Positions 1 through 8,544 of a stretch of DNA of 64,000 nt are shown piece by piece. Every line of letters starts with the position of its first letter. Position 1 is the first letter of the stretch. The stretch is taken from the NCBI GenBank assembly GCA_947627325.1, contig CANQVO010000004.1, forward strand, positions 124,001-188,000. Reading direction: 5' to 3'. The stretch comes from an uncultured Oscillospiraceae bacterium. Its GTDB lineage: Bacteria > Bacillota > Clostridia > Oscillospirales > Oscillospiraceae. Under the pieces are notes generated by a model that ran no database searches, had not been told where the DNA came from, and worked only from the letters and a program-made list of their open reading frames with translations. A program made the translations under genes and the position numbers.

Positions 1-38
1 CGCCCAAAATATAAAAAAAGCGATGGAGGGGACTAACG

Positions 39-1043
39 ATGAGACATGAGGATACCTATTGCGCTATATTTGGTCAGGTAACTGATAAATTAACAGAAAA
101 ATATAGCGGAGAGGCGATTCCGAATAATTTTGATTTTGAAAGCGAATGCTACCGCGTTTTGAAACAAGTGGCGGAGCGAGAAGAAGTGGACGTCCATCTT
201 CTTGGAAAGCATACATTTCCAGATATTATGTTGGAATACAAAGCGGATGGGGAGAAAATTGGTGTAGAGGTGAAACTGCACACAAGCGGCGATTCATGGA
301 CGACCCTTGGAAATAGCGCTTACGCTTCCACACAGGCGTCAGGACTGGAAACCATTTTTCTGCTCTTTGGAAATTTTGAACAGCGCCCGCCCACGTTTGT
401 CATCAAGCCATACGCCGCGTGTATCACGGACATCAAACTAACACACAGTCCAAGATATATTATCGACATGGAAGCGACCACTGATTTTTTGGGGGAGAAA
501 ATCGGTGTTTCCTTTGACCAGCTGCGGCGCATGGAGGAGCGTGATCGCGTCACGTGTGTCAATACCTATATCGCAGAGACAAAATATAAGGAGCTGACCG
601 CGGTTTCCGATAAAGAACAACTAATAGCCAAGGGGTTTGTATTATTCCCGGAATTTTTTTCGAGCTGTCCGTGGGCCCGATATCGCCGTATGAGCGTGTG
701 GTTGTTCGCGAATAACATTCTTTGCCGCAATGTACGGGATTTTATTTCAGCCAGCGGGAAAGCGCGAATCGATGCGGTAGGCCCGGAGGAACTACCCAGA
801 ATATTTACTAGCTTAAAAAATCGCGCGAGCGTGTTCAAGGAGGAGATCGAAAAAACTCCGGCGATCATTCTGAAGACCGCCTGGAACTTCGTGGATGAGA
901 CCTTGACAGATATACCTGATTCCGCGGAGGATCGCGTTGCGCTTTGGCTGAATATCGCGTCCGAGCAATATGGGGGCGGGCAAAAAAGGATCGGCGCTAC
1001 GAGACATAAGTTCAGGGAGACACTTGAAAAAATATTAAGTTAG
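39..1043 (+). CDS. PD-(D/E)xK-type nuclease, probable restriction/defence protein
   Basis: This is a 334-aa soluble protein with no signal peptide or membrane segment. Residues 61-79 hold a PD-(D/E)xK-like active site: Pro61-Asp62, then Glu77-Val-Lys79 on a hydrophobic strand (GVEVK), followed by a polar stretch DSWTT at 85-89. That spacing is typical of type II restriction enzymes and related nucleases. I cannot name a family for the remaining 250 residues. The ATG follows a GGAGGGG Shine-Dalgarno sequence at 24-30. The gene is AT-rich compared with the chromosome from 15 kb on, and a broken helicase gene lies 230 bp downstream, so a nuclease-helicase defence module is the best reading. No cognate methylase is adjacent; the Dam gene at 4993 belongs to a separate unit. 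The activity is inferred from the motif only. Confidence 0.55.
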   Translation: MRHEDTYCAIFGQVTDKLTEKYSGEAIPNNFDFESECYRVLKQVAEREEVDVHLLGKHTFPDIMLEYKADGEKIGVEVKLHTSGDSWTTLGNSAYASTQASGLETIFLLFGNFEQRPPTFVIKPYAACITDIKLTHSPRYIIDMEATTDFLGEKIGVSFDQLRRMEERDRVTCVNTYIAETKYKELTAVSDKEQLIAKGFVLFPEFFSSCPWARYRRMSVWLFANNILCRNVRDFISASGKARIDAVGPEELPRIFTSLKNRASVFKEEIEKTPAIILKTAWNFVDETLTDIPDSAEDRVALWLNIASEQYGGGQKRIGATRHKFRETLEKILS

Positions 1044-1047
1044 GTAA

Positions 1048-1287
1048 GTTATCGATGGGCTGGGTGTTTATACTGCCCATGGAAAAGTTGCCGGAGGCCC
1101 TGGCTAGTTCCACACCGGATATCCCGACGCCAATGAATGGGAGCCGCTCAATGATAGCTCGTCAATGCTTTCCGCGTTTTTCAACGAGTGGCCGCGCGAT
1201 CCTAGCCCCGACAAGCAGAAACAAAAGGGGTGTGGTAAAATAAATAGAAAAGCGAGGGAAGGAGCAAGGCCTGATGCTCAGAATTGA
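1048..1287 (+). pseudogene. Possible degraded small gene with in-frame TAG
   Basis: Between the nuclease and helicase genes one frame reads like protein (GLGVYTAHGKVAGGPG, then FHTGYPDANEWEPL and further to about residue 79) but is broken by TAG at 1105-1107 and has no clear start. The composition (many Gly, Asp, Trp, Pro) resembles real coding sequence more than the alternative 62-codon frame starting at 1055. It may be a small gene inactivated by a TGG-to-TAG change, or chance. No family is recognised. Confidence 0.22.
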
Positions 1288-4013
1288 TGAAGCTATTCGC
1301 GCCACAAATGGCGTTATATGTGACAACATCTCTCGGCTGAGTTCTGTGGACAGGGGTCTTCTCAGCCAGAATATTCTCGCCCAGATCCGCAATTTTGTGG
1401 AGTATGTAGCAATCAAAGCATATGCGAACGGCCAAGATGTCGATCCAAATGACTATGACCTGAATGTGGCCGCTCTGAAGGATATGTGGCGCCGGGGGGA
1501 GCTGCGATTCCTCTGTAGATTTCATGAGATGCTGCAAAAGTCTGTGTCACACTATACTGTTGACAGGGATGGATCGGAGCGTCTTATGCTTAAGTACTAT
1601 GAGTATCTGCTGAAAATCAAACACTACTTGAAGCGGACCTACAATTTGGATGTGCTGGAGAATATTTCTGACTTCCCTTTGAATACGGACACGGAGTTTT
1701 TGGACTACTATAAGAGGATCGCGGAAAGGATAGGATCCCCGAGCGCAAGCGGCTATCCGGTTACATATAATGATCGATATTACGTACAAAAAGTGAAACC
1801 GTTTTTTGTCGATCAAAAAGTCTACTATGAAGTCACATTCACCGCGGCAAACGCGAACATAAGCAAGTTTGACCGAGTTATCGCATTTACGAAGCTCGAG
1901 ATCGTCGATAACTATGCGGTCAAGTTCTCCATACACCATGACATGATTCGTGTCCTAGATAAAGATATGTCCATACTTGTGATTGACGGATATGAGGTAT
2001 CGATTCGCCCCTGTGAGCTAAATCATTTTTCTGAAATTTTCGGCCTGAGAGCGCGGCACAGTACAAGCTCTAATGAATACCAAGAACTGATGAGATACCT
2101 TTCAGACGTTAAAATATCCTTAACTGAGCTTGTAAGCGGCGATCAGGACTACTACGATTTTATAAAGGGAGAGATTACAGCCCACGCTCAATCAACTGGA
2201 ATCTATAGAATGCTTGATCGGTGCCGGGATATCATAATTGGTGATCAACCAGGAGCAAATGTGTTGAGATATTTGCTTTATAAAATGAACAATCGCATCA
2301 TTAAAAGACAGTGTTCGGGCAAACCATGCGAGAAATTATCTAACCTTTACCTAAGTTATAGCTGTATTCCGTTTGACCTCATGCCATATTGTACATCCCT
2401 TTCACAGCACAATCCTAGAATATATGACTTGTTTGAGGCTATTCCCGCATTTGGCCATGAGCATGAATTATTCGCTAGACACATTAAAAACAACACGGAA
2501 ATCGAGGGTCATCTCTTTACGCCGAAAGACAAAATTGAAGGCTTTAAAGATATTGATGAATTAATTCAGAAATACAATTCTTCCCTATACTACAAACATA
2601 CCGAACGTAGAATTGAGGAATATAAAGGTTATCTTTATATAAAAAGCTATGTGGAGGATAGCACTAAAATAATTAGGCGGTTGCAAGAGTTAGCCTCGTC
2701 AGGTGTTTCACAATACACGGCCTCGATAGATTCATGGTTGTCAAGAGAATCATACGCGATTGATGATGACGGCAAGAAAGAAGCCCTTCGGCAAATGTTC
2801 GCCAATTCTCGCGTCGCACTGATTTATGGCGCCGCTGGCACTGGAAAATCCACGTTAATCAAGCATATAGCCAATTTTTGGGCAGACAAGAATAAGATAT
2901 TTCTAGCCAATACACATCCGGCCGTAGATAATATGCGCAGAAAGGTTACAGCGGGAAATAGTGAATACAGCACGATCGCGAAGTTCCTCTCAAAATGGAA
3001 TAGCGACGTGGATTGCGATGTTCTCTTTATTGATGAGTGCAGCACGGTCAGCAACGATGATATGCGGCAGGTGCTGGAGAAGGCGAACTTCAAGCTGCTT
3101 GTCCTTGTTGGTGATATCTATCAGATTGAGTCGATTTACTTTGGGAACTGGTTTAGTATCGCTCAAAAATTTTTGCCAGCGACATCGATATTTGAATTAA
3201 CTCATCCATATCGCGCGACGAATCATAATTTGCTAACGGTTTGGGACCGGGTGCGCGAGCTTGACGACGCGATCTTGGAGCCGCTAGTAAAGAGTGGCTA
3301 TGTCGCGCGATTAGATGGATCTATCTTTGAGCATAGTGAGGACGATGAGATCGTCCTTTGCCTAAACTACGATGGACTATATGGAATCAATAATATCAAT
3401 CGGTTTTTGCAAAGCGGCAATCCAAACGAGGGTGTTGTTTGGGGAATAAACACCTACAAAGTAGGCGATCCGATCCTGTTTAATGAATCGAGCGCCTTTT
3501 CGCCGCTGATTCACAACAACTCAAAAGGCAGGATCGTCGGCGTCCGCCTGGAGAAACAGCGGATTGAATTTGATATTGAACTTGAGGATTCCATTAATGA
3601 AATTAACGCCTCGGGCTATGGATTTCAACATCATCGGAGAATCGGAGGCGGGAAAATCTGTTATTTCGTTCAGCGTGAGCAAATTTTGGAGTACCGATGA
3701 GGACGAGGAGGATAATACGTCCGCTGTCGTCCCATTTCAGGTCGCGTACGCGGTCTCTATCCACAAGGCGCAAGGGCTGGAATACAGCTCGGTAAAAATT
3801 GTAATTACCAATGAAGCCGAGGAGAGGATCACGCACAATATTTTTTATACCGCTATTACGCGCGCTAAGGACAAGCTGAAAATCTACTGGAGTCCTGAAA
3901 CGGAAAAGTTTGTATTAGAACGACTTGAGAGAAAAGACCCCACGAAAGACGCCCGCCTACTTTCCCACCTCTCGTCGCTCGCGATGCCCAATCAAAACAA
4001 ACCAACCAATTAA
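1274..4013 (+). pseudogene. Superfamily 1 (UvrD/RecD-like) DNA helicase, frameshifted
   Basis: Two overlapping frames (1274-3700 and 3564-4013) together make one helicase of about 910 aa. The N-terminal 490 residues are of unknown type. The motor follows: Walker A GAAGTGKST near residue 518, Walker B VLFIDECS, motif III VLVGDIYQIES, and, in the second frame, motifs V/VI (AVSIHKAQGLEYSSV, FYTAITRAKDKL) of a UvrD_C_2 domain. Removing one T from TTT at 3623-3625 joins the frames as YGF-NIIGESEAG, so the break is a single-base insertion in a short homopolymer. It could be a real inactivation, programmed slippage (no slippery heptamer seen) or a sequencing error. The start ATG follows GGAAGGAGC. 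Together with the nuclease upstream it probably formed a DNA-targeting defence system. Confidence 0.6.
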
Positions 4014-4482
4014 ACGCCTGAGCTTAAGATAGAAAATCAGCGGTTTGCCGAACCTCGTTTTGAAATATTACCTATGGCGGGTGTTTTTGCTTTGACCCAG
4101 ATATGCTGGTGGCATAGCTTGCGAACGTGGATGTGGGGGAAGCGGTTTTCCGATGGGAGAGAAAGCGTCCGCCATATGATAGAGGGATCATGTCCGCTGG
4201 ACGGAGCGGCAGATGGCTTTGCGCGAGGAAAACCTTGGAATTTACATTTCCGCCGCCCTTTCATTTGGTTTACAGCGGGGGAATTTTACGCCGCCGCGGT
4301 TCTTGCGCGGAAGATCATCGACACGAGATTTTCCAGCGAGTGCGCATGGTGGTGTGACGCAGACATTTAAAAGGTTTGCGTATGATGGCGCTGCCCGGTA
4401 TGCTCCGTTTGAGAATAGCGGCGTGTTTCTACGGAGCGCGCTTGGGGAGGGTGGATGCGCCCGGCCTCCCCTTCCATGTTTT
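4014..4482. other. Non-coding stretch, decayed element end
   Basis: Several short open frames occur here on both strands, but none has a convincing start or a recognisable motif. The stretch leads directly into the 180-bp direct repeat and is best seen as the decayed right end of the left element. No promoter or hairpin stands out. Confidence 0.4.
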
Positions 4483-4662
4483 CTGACCCATATTTTGACC
4501 CAGAACGGGAAAAAACACATGAAGACAATGGAGCGGAGAGGGCTACAATCAAAATGATTTGGAGCGAAAACGAGTGCAAATAGCCGCAAATGCCGAGAAT
4601 TGAAGACCGACCGCAACTCATAACCCGGAGGTCGTAGGTTCAAGTCCTACCCCCGCAATCAG
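4483..4662. repeat. Direct repeat, left copy (element end plus att site)
   Basis: This about 180-bp segment is repeated in the same orientation at 14946-15124. The shared part begins with CTGACCCATATTTTGACCCAG, runs through CGGGAAAAA, ACAATGGAGCGGAGAGGGCT and AAAATGATTTGGAGCGAAAA, and ends in the 3' half of a tRNA. Such pairs are left when integrative elements with similar ends insert at the same tRNA. The first ~110 bp would be element DNA and the last 45 bp the attachment site. Confidence 0.75.
4617..4661 (+). other. tRNA 3'-half remnant (CAT anticodon), att core
   Basis: The sequence starts exactly at a seven-base anticodon loop CTCATAA and continues with a perfect T arm (GTAGG-TTCAAGT-CCTAC) and a 3' acceptor strand ending AATCA. 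The bases upstream do not pair to form an anticodon stem, D arm or acceptor 5' strand, so it is not a functional tRNA. A break in the anticodon loop is the usual crossover point of tyrosine integrases in tRNA genes. Confidence 0.7.
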
Positions 4663-4699
4663 AAAAACAGGCCATTCCCACTTGGAATGGCCTGTTTTT
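4663..4699 (+). terminator. Rho-independent terminator behind the tRNA half
   Basis: A 16-bp perfect stem (AAAAACAGGCCATTCC with its complement), loop CACTT, ends in a run of T. It follows the tRNA half directly, as a tRNA terminator would. Confidence 0.8.
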
Positions 4700-4769
4700 A
4701 TAACTTTTTTGAAGAATTGATTTTTGGCAGGGTAGGTTGAGTTCAACAATAATTCAACTTGCCTATTTT

Positions 4770-4883
4770 TTATGCCTTTTTGAGAAAGATATTGGAGAGA
4801 ATATCGGCGTTTGTTTTGTCCGCTTCCTCTATGACGTGGGCGTAAATATCCGCCGTGGTGCTGACTTGAGCGTGACCCAGTTG
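4770..4883 (-). pseudogene. Tyrosine integrase, C-terminal remnant
   Basis: Read on the minus strand, 37 codons plus TAA encode the end of a tyrosine recombinase: QLGHAQVSTTADIYAHVI followed by a charged tail ending FLKKA. The LGH..VSTT..YAH block is the family's last catalytic box (His and Tyr). A TGA sits immediately upstream in frame, and no more of the gene is present. The position just inside the left att copy is where an integrase gene normally lies, so the island has lost its own integrase and cannot excise unaided. Confidence 0.75.
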
Positions 4884-4935
4884 TCAATCGCAAATTCACT
4901 GAGCAAGCAAAAAATTGCCGCAATGTAAAAATTTC

Positions 4936-4964
4936 TCGACAAAAAAAGACATATCTGATAAAAT
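4936..4964 (+). promoter_or_regulatory. Sigma-A promoter for the methylase operon
   Basis: A -35 box TCGACA (4936-4941) and -10 box TAAAAT (4959-4964) are separated by 17 bp. The Shine-Dalgarno GGAG at 4981 follows about 15 bp downstream. Confidence 0.65.
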
Positions 4965-4992
4965 AAACCAAACGGATATAGGAGTGGTTGAC

Positions 4993-5808
4993 ATGGAACC
5001 TTTTCTCAGATGGGCCGGGGGAAAAAGTTGGCTTGTCAAGCATCTTGATGACATAATTGGAGATATGCAATTTTCTCATTATCACGAGCCTTTTTTGGGG
5101 GGAGGGGCAATTTTCCTTGCCACTAGACACACGTTGCGCTCCTACCTTTCAGATGCCAATGAGGACTTGATCCAGACATACATAGCGGTGCGGGATATGC
5201 CAGAGGGTGTAATCCAGTTTCTGGAACAATTCCAAAATACTGAAACACAGTATTATGCCATCAGGGCAGAGCGGTATGACAATCCAGCCCAGCGCGCGGC
5301 TCAGTTTATTTTTCTAAACCAAACATCGTACAATGGGATTTACCGGGTAAATATGCAGGGACAATATAACGTGCCATATGGGTTTAGAAATATTGAATAC
5401 GACATGCAGCGTATTCTTGACGCAAGCGCGGCGTTACAAAATACAAACATTAAATGCGGGGATTTTGAAGTTAATAAATATATTATCAAGCCAGGAGATT
5501 TAGTGTTTTTGGACCCCCCGTACACCGTATCACATAATAATAACGGCTTTATAAAATACAATCGCCATTTATTCTCCCTGGAGGATCAATACCGGTTAAG
5601 CAGGTTAATCGACTATATTAAAAGAAAGGGTGCCTATTATATTTTGACCAATGCGGCCCATGCTACAATTAGACAGATTTTTGAAAAGGGAGATCGCCGG
5701 CTGGAGCTGAGTCGATATAGCTTAATTGGAGGACGAAAGGCCGCGAGGCAACAAGTTACGGAGTATGTATTTACAAACATTCCGGCACCAAGGAGGGAGC
5801 ACCCATGA
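4993..5808 (+). CDS. Dam-family DNA adenine-N6 methyltransferase (D12 class)
   Basis: This 271-aa enzyme transfers a methyl group from S-adenosylmethionine to adenine in DNA; GATC is the usual family target, but specificity cannot be read here. Features in order: N-terminal RWAGGK (6-11), SAM-binding loop PFLGGGA (33-39), SDANEDLI (53-60) and catalytic DPPY at 174-177. The order and length fit the Dam/DpnM alpha group. The start at 4993 is chosen because GGAG lies 8-12 bases upstream and homology begins here; the frame is open further upstream without a ribosome site. Its stop overlaps the next ATG (ATGA), so the two proteins are translationally coupled and probably act together. Base composition is AT-rich, as for other island genes. 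Confidence 0.9.
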   Translation: MEPFLRWAGGKSWLVKHLDDIIGDMQFSHYHEPFLGGGAIFLATRHTLRSYLSDANEDLIQTYIAVRDMPEGVIQFLEQFQNTETQYYAIRAERYDNPAQRAAQFIFLNQTSYNGIYRVNMQGQYNVPYGFRNIEYDMQRILDASAALQNTNIKCGDFEVNKYIIKPGDLVFLDPPYTVSHNNNGFIKYNRHLFSLEDQYRLSRLIDYIKRKGAYYILTNAAHATIRQIFEKGDRRLELSRYSLIGGRKAARQQVTEYVFTNIPAPRREHP

Positions 5809-8111
5809 AAGGATCAAAAACGACATGGGATAAAGTTGTTTCTGAAAAGGAATTAGCTGCGGCTAGGGCCTCACGGTCAAAAACCTATATCACATCCAAA
5901 GAACGTGCGTCAGCCCTCCCGGAGTTAGAAGACGAGGGTTGGGTAAAGTTTCGGGAATACAAAGATCCAAAGTTTGTTGGGGTAAGAAGGGACAAGCCTG
6001 CCGACGAAGTGTTTGAAGATAAGGTTTGGCTGTTGTTTGCCAGTATGGGCTTTACAGAAATGAACCGCGATCGATGCTTTGTCATGTCTTATGATCGCCA
6101 AAATCCTGCGTTTACACAGCAAATAGACGTGTTTGCCGCAGATGAAGATACCGTTATTTTTGTTGAGTGTAAAGCGGCTGAAGTAATGACGGAGGGGAAG
6201 TTTAAGAAGCCCATAGAGGCGCTACATGGACAAATGGATGGATTGCGCCATGAGGCATTAGCGCGATACCCCAAAAGAAAAGTAAAATTTATATGGGCAA
6301 CACATAATTATATTATGAGTAAGGCTGATATGGAAAAATTGAAAGAGTGGGGAATCGCTTATTTTAATGATGCCATTATAGATTACTATGCGGAACTTAC
6401 CAAACACTTGGGCACAAGCGCGAAATATCAACTCTTGGGCAACCTGTTTGCCAATCAAGAAATTGCGAACATGGACGAATGTATTCCAGCAATTCAAGGA
6501 AAGATGGGGGGCTTTTCATACTATTCATTTTCCATTGAACCTGATCGCCTTCTAAAAATTGGATACGTTCTCCATCGCAATGAAGCAAACAAAAATATGA
6601 TGCCAACGTATCAAAGGCTAATCAAGAAAAAGAGATTGACAGAGGTGCGGTCATTTATAAAAAAGGGGGGATACTTTCCAAATTCTATTATTATCAGCAT
6701 TGACACGAATGGGAAGAAACTGCGTTTTGATCCGGTGTCCACAAAGGTAGACGGGTCAGTATCCAAATTGGGGATTCTCCATCTACCGAAAAGGTATCGC
6801 TCTGCTTATATAATTGATGGACAACATCGGCTATACGGTTATTCTGACTCGACTTACGCGAAAACCAACAGCATTCCGGTGGTGGCATTTGTTGATCTTG
6901 ATCGACAAGAGCAGATTAAACTGTTTATGGATATTAATGAGAACCAAAAAGCTGTGTCCAAAGGGCTGAGGGTTACACTAAATGCGGATATGCTATGGGA
7001 ATCTGCGGATTATAACCAAAGAAGGCAGGCCCTTCGATCTAAAATTGCTCAGATGTTGGGCGAAGAAAGCACATCTCCGCTGCTCGGGAGAGTTGTTGTA
7101 GGAGAAGATGAGCCAACATCTATGCGGTGCATTACGGTCGAAGCTATTCAAGCGGCCCTGAAAAGGAGCCACTTTTTCACTCAATTTGGAAAGAAAAATG
7201 CGATTGTTTCTGATGGGACTTTCGATTTGGGAGATGATTTGGAGGCTACATGCGACCTGTTCTATCAGTTTCTGGAAGAGTGTTTGCGATATATTAAGGC
7301 TCATGCTGAAAGCGAATGGGCCAAAGGGGATACGGATAGCGGTATTCTTACAATGAACCGGGGAATGCAGGCCCTGATCTTAGTTATTAATGATATTGTC
7401 GATATGTTGGTTGAGCGAAAAACCATCGCACCCAAAGCGATGGAAACAAAAAAGGTGTTTGCGGAGGTTCAGTATTACTTGGATCCGCTGGTGGATTTTT
7501 TCAATGGAATTACCGCGGACCAGCGGAAGGATCTTAGAGGTTATTTTGGCAGCGGAGCGACACCTCGATTTTGGAGGACATTCCAAAAAGCCATTGCGGA
7601 TGCCAGAGATGACTTCAACCCAGAAAAACTTCGTGAGTATTGGATCGACCAAGCCAAGACATTTAATGATGAATCCGTGAAATGCCTTAGGGAGATTGAA
7701 GCCGCCGTAAAAGAGCGAATCCAATCGGAACTGGAGCGATATTGCGGTGAAAATTGGCTTATTAAGGGATTGCCTCGTTCTGTTTATAGCCGCGCCAAAG
7801 AGGAGGCTGATAACCAAAACTACGACGTGATAGCCAGCGGGAGCGGTGGGCCGCAAATCACGACATGGGAATGTGTCACGCTTGTGGAATGCCAAAGTGT
7901 GGTTACATATGGGAAGAACTGGTCTGAACTGTTTGAAAGTATTCTTACACGTCCACAAGACATCAAACTCGTTGGAGGGAAAGAAAAGAAAACGGAATGG
8001 ATCGCACGGCTCAATACAATCGCGAACAAATTGGCAAAAGCCTCTTATAGCGTGTCAAATGAGGAATATACCTTTATCAAAGAGGTCTATGACTGGATAA
8101 AAAGCATATAA
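5805..8111 (+). CDS. DGQHR-domain (DndB-like) protein with N-terminal PD-(D/E)xK segment
   Basis: A 768-aa cytoplasmic protein. Residues 102-123 read QQIDVF, an acidic turn, then VIFVECKAAE: Asp108, Glu121 and Lys123 match a PD-(D/E)xK nuclease core. The central part carries IIDGQHRLYGY (DGQHR at 338-342) and MDINENQKAVS (375-385), the signature of the DGQHR family. That family includes DndB of phosphorothioate systems and is distantly like the DGQQR motif of DUF262 restriction proteins. The C-terminal 380 residues are mostly helical by appearance and unassigned. It is coupled by ATGA overlap to the Dam methylase upstream, which suggests a restriction-modification-like unit in which methylation marks self DNA. 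No dndCDE genes are nearby. The nuclease assignment is from motif only; a purely regulatory DndB-like role is the alternative. Confidence 0.6.
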   Translation: MKGSKTTWDKVVSEKELAAARASRSKTYITSKERASALPELEDEGWVKFREYKDPKFVGVRRDKPADEVFEDKVWLLFASMGFTEMNRDRCFVMSYDRQNPAFTQQIDVFAADEDTVIFVECKAAEVMTEGKFKKPIEALHGQMDGLRHEALARYPKRKVKFIWATHNYIMSKADMEKLKEWGIAYFNDAIIDYYAELTKHLGTSAKYQLLGNLFANQEIANMDECIPAIQGKMGGFSYYSFSIEPDRLLKIGYVLHRNEANKNMMPTYQRLIKKKRLTEVRSFIKKGGYFPNSIIISIDTNGKKLRFDPVSTKVDGSVSKLGILHLPKRYRSAYIIDGQHRLYGYSDSTYAKTNSIPVVAFVDLDRQEQIKLFMDINENQKAVSKGLRVTLNADMLWESADYNQRRQALRSKIAQMLGEESTSPLLGRVVVGEDEPTSMRCITVEAIQAALKRSHFFTQFGKKNAIVSDGTFDLGDDLEATCDLFYQFLEECLRYIKAHAESEWAKGDTDSGILTMNRGMQALILVINDIVDMLVERKTIAPKAMETKKVFAEVQYYLDPLVDFFNGITADQRKDLRGYFGSGATPRFWRTFQKAIADARDDFNPEKLREYWIDQAKTFNDESVKCLREIEAAVKERIQSELERYCGENWLIKGLPRSVYSRAKEEADNQNYDVIASGSGGPQITTWECVTLVECQSVVTYGKNWSELFESILTRPQDIKLVGGKEKKTEWIARLNTIANKLAKASYSVSNEEYTFIKEVYDWIKSI

Positions 8112-8246
8112 CTTTTGCCGAGAAATATACCTTAGAATTCCGGTCTAGCTAAAGCAAGTGGGTTTATTGCTCTTCTCTAGGAAAAATAAAGGAAGTATAA
8201 ATCACCTTCCTCTCTGCTCTGCGGCATATTGCGCGGGATGAAAAGA

Positions 8247-8285
8247 AAACGGGTCACGGCCGCCTCTGGCGGCCGTGACCCGTTT
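8247..8285 (+). terminator. Perfect 18-bp hairpin after the DGQHR gene
   Basis: AAACGGGTCACGGCCGCC pairs with its exact complement around a TCT loop, 135 bp after the stop. There is no long T run, so it may be a barrier or processing hairpin rather than a classic terminator. It separates the methylase operon from the phosphate operon. Confidence 0.6.
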
Positions 8286-8332
8286 CGGTCCGTTCCCGGC
8301 TCCGGTGGAGCCGCCTTCGACCCGCACTAGAG

Positions 8333-8367
8333 ACAGCCCTTTTCCCAACGAGAAAACGGCTGTTTTT
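8333..8367 (+). terminator. Rho-independent terminator/attenuator before pstS
   Basis: ACAGCC...GGCTGT with an inner TTTTC/GAAAA helix and one C-C mismatch is followed by TTTTT. It lies upstream of pstS and ends incoming transcription. Confidence 0.65.
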
Positions 8368-8442
8368 ATTGCCAGAAGAAAGCTCCCGCACGGTGACGGG
8401 GTTGACAGGAGGGCAAACCGAATGACTGAAATGAAGGTGAAC

Positions 8443-8459
8443 TTTACCTCCATTTTACA
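8443..8459 (+). promoter_or_regulatory. Candidate Pho box (direct repeat)
   Basis: TTTACC (8443) and TTTACA (8454) are spaced 11 bp start to start, the helical spacing of PhoB/PhoP direct repeats, about 90 bp before pstS. A TTGACA at 8402-8407 could be a -35 box, but no matching -10 is clear. The site would let the encoded PhoP-type regulator activate the operon. Confidence 0.35.
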
Positions 8460-8544
8460 CAAGCACGGTAACAGATTTGATTTTTCGGGGCTAATATGGG
8501 GCCGTACCCAAGAGGGATACGAAAAAGCAAAGGAGAATTTTGAA

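Noticed and set aside
1105-1107. TAG as possible pyrrolysine or readthrough codon
   Set aside because: No pyl genes, no recoding signal, and the module around it is already decaying.
1055-1243. 62-codon frame beginning MGWVFILPMEK
   Set aside because: No ribosome site and less protein-like composition than the neighbouring frame with the TAG.
4618-5130. Minus-strand reading ending AGVGLEPTTSGL
   Set aside because: This peptide is the reverse complement of the tRNA 3' half, a frequent annotation artefact.
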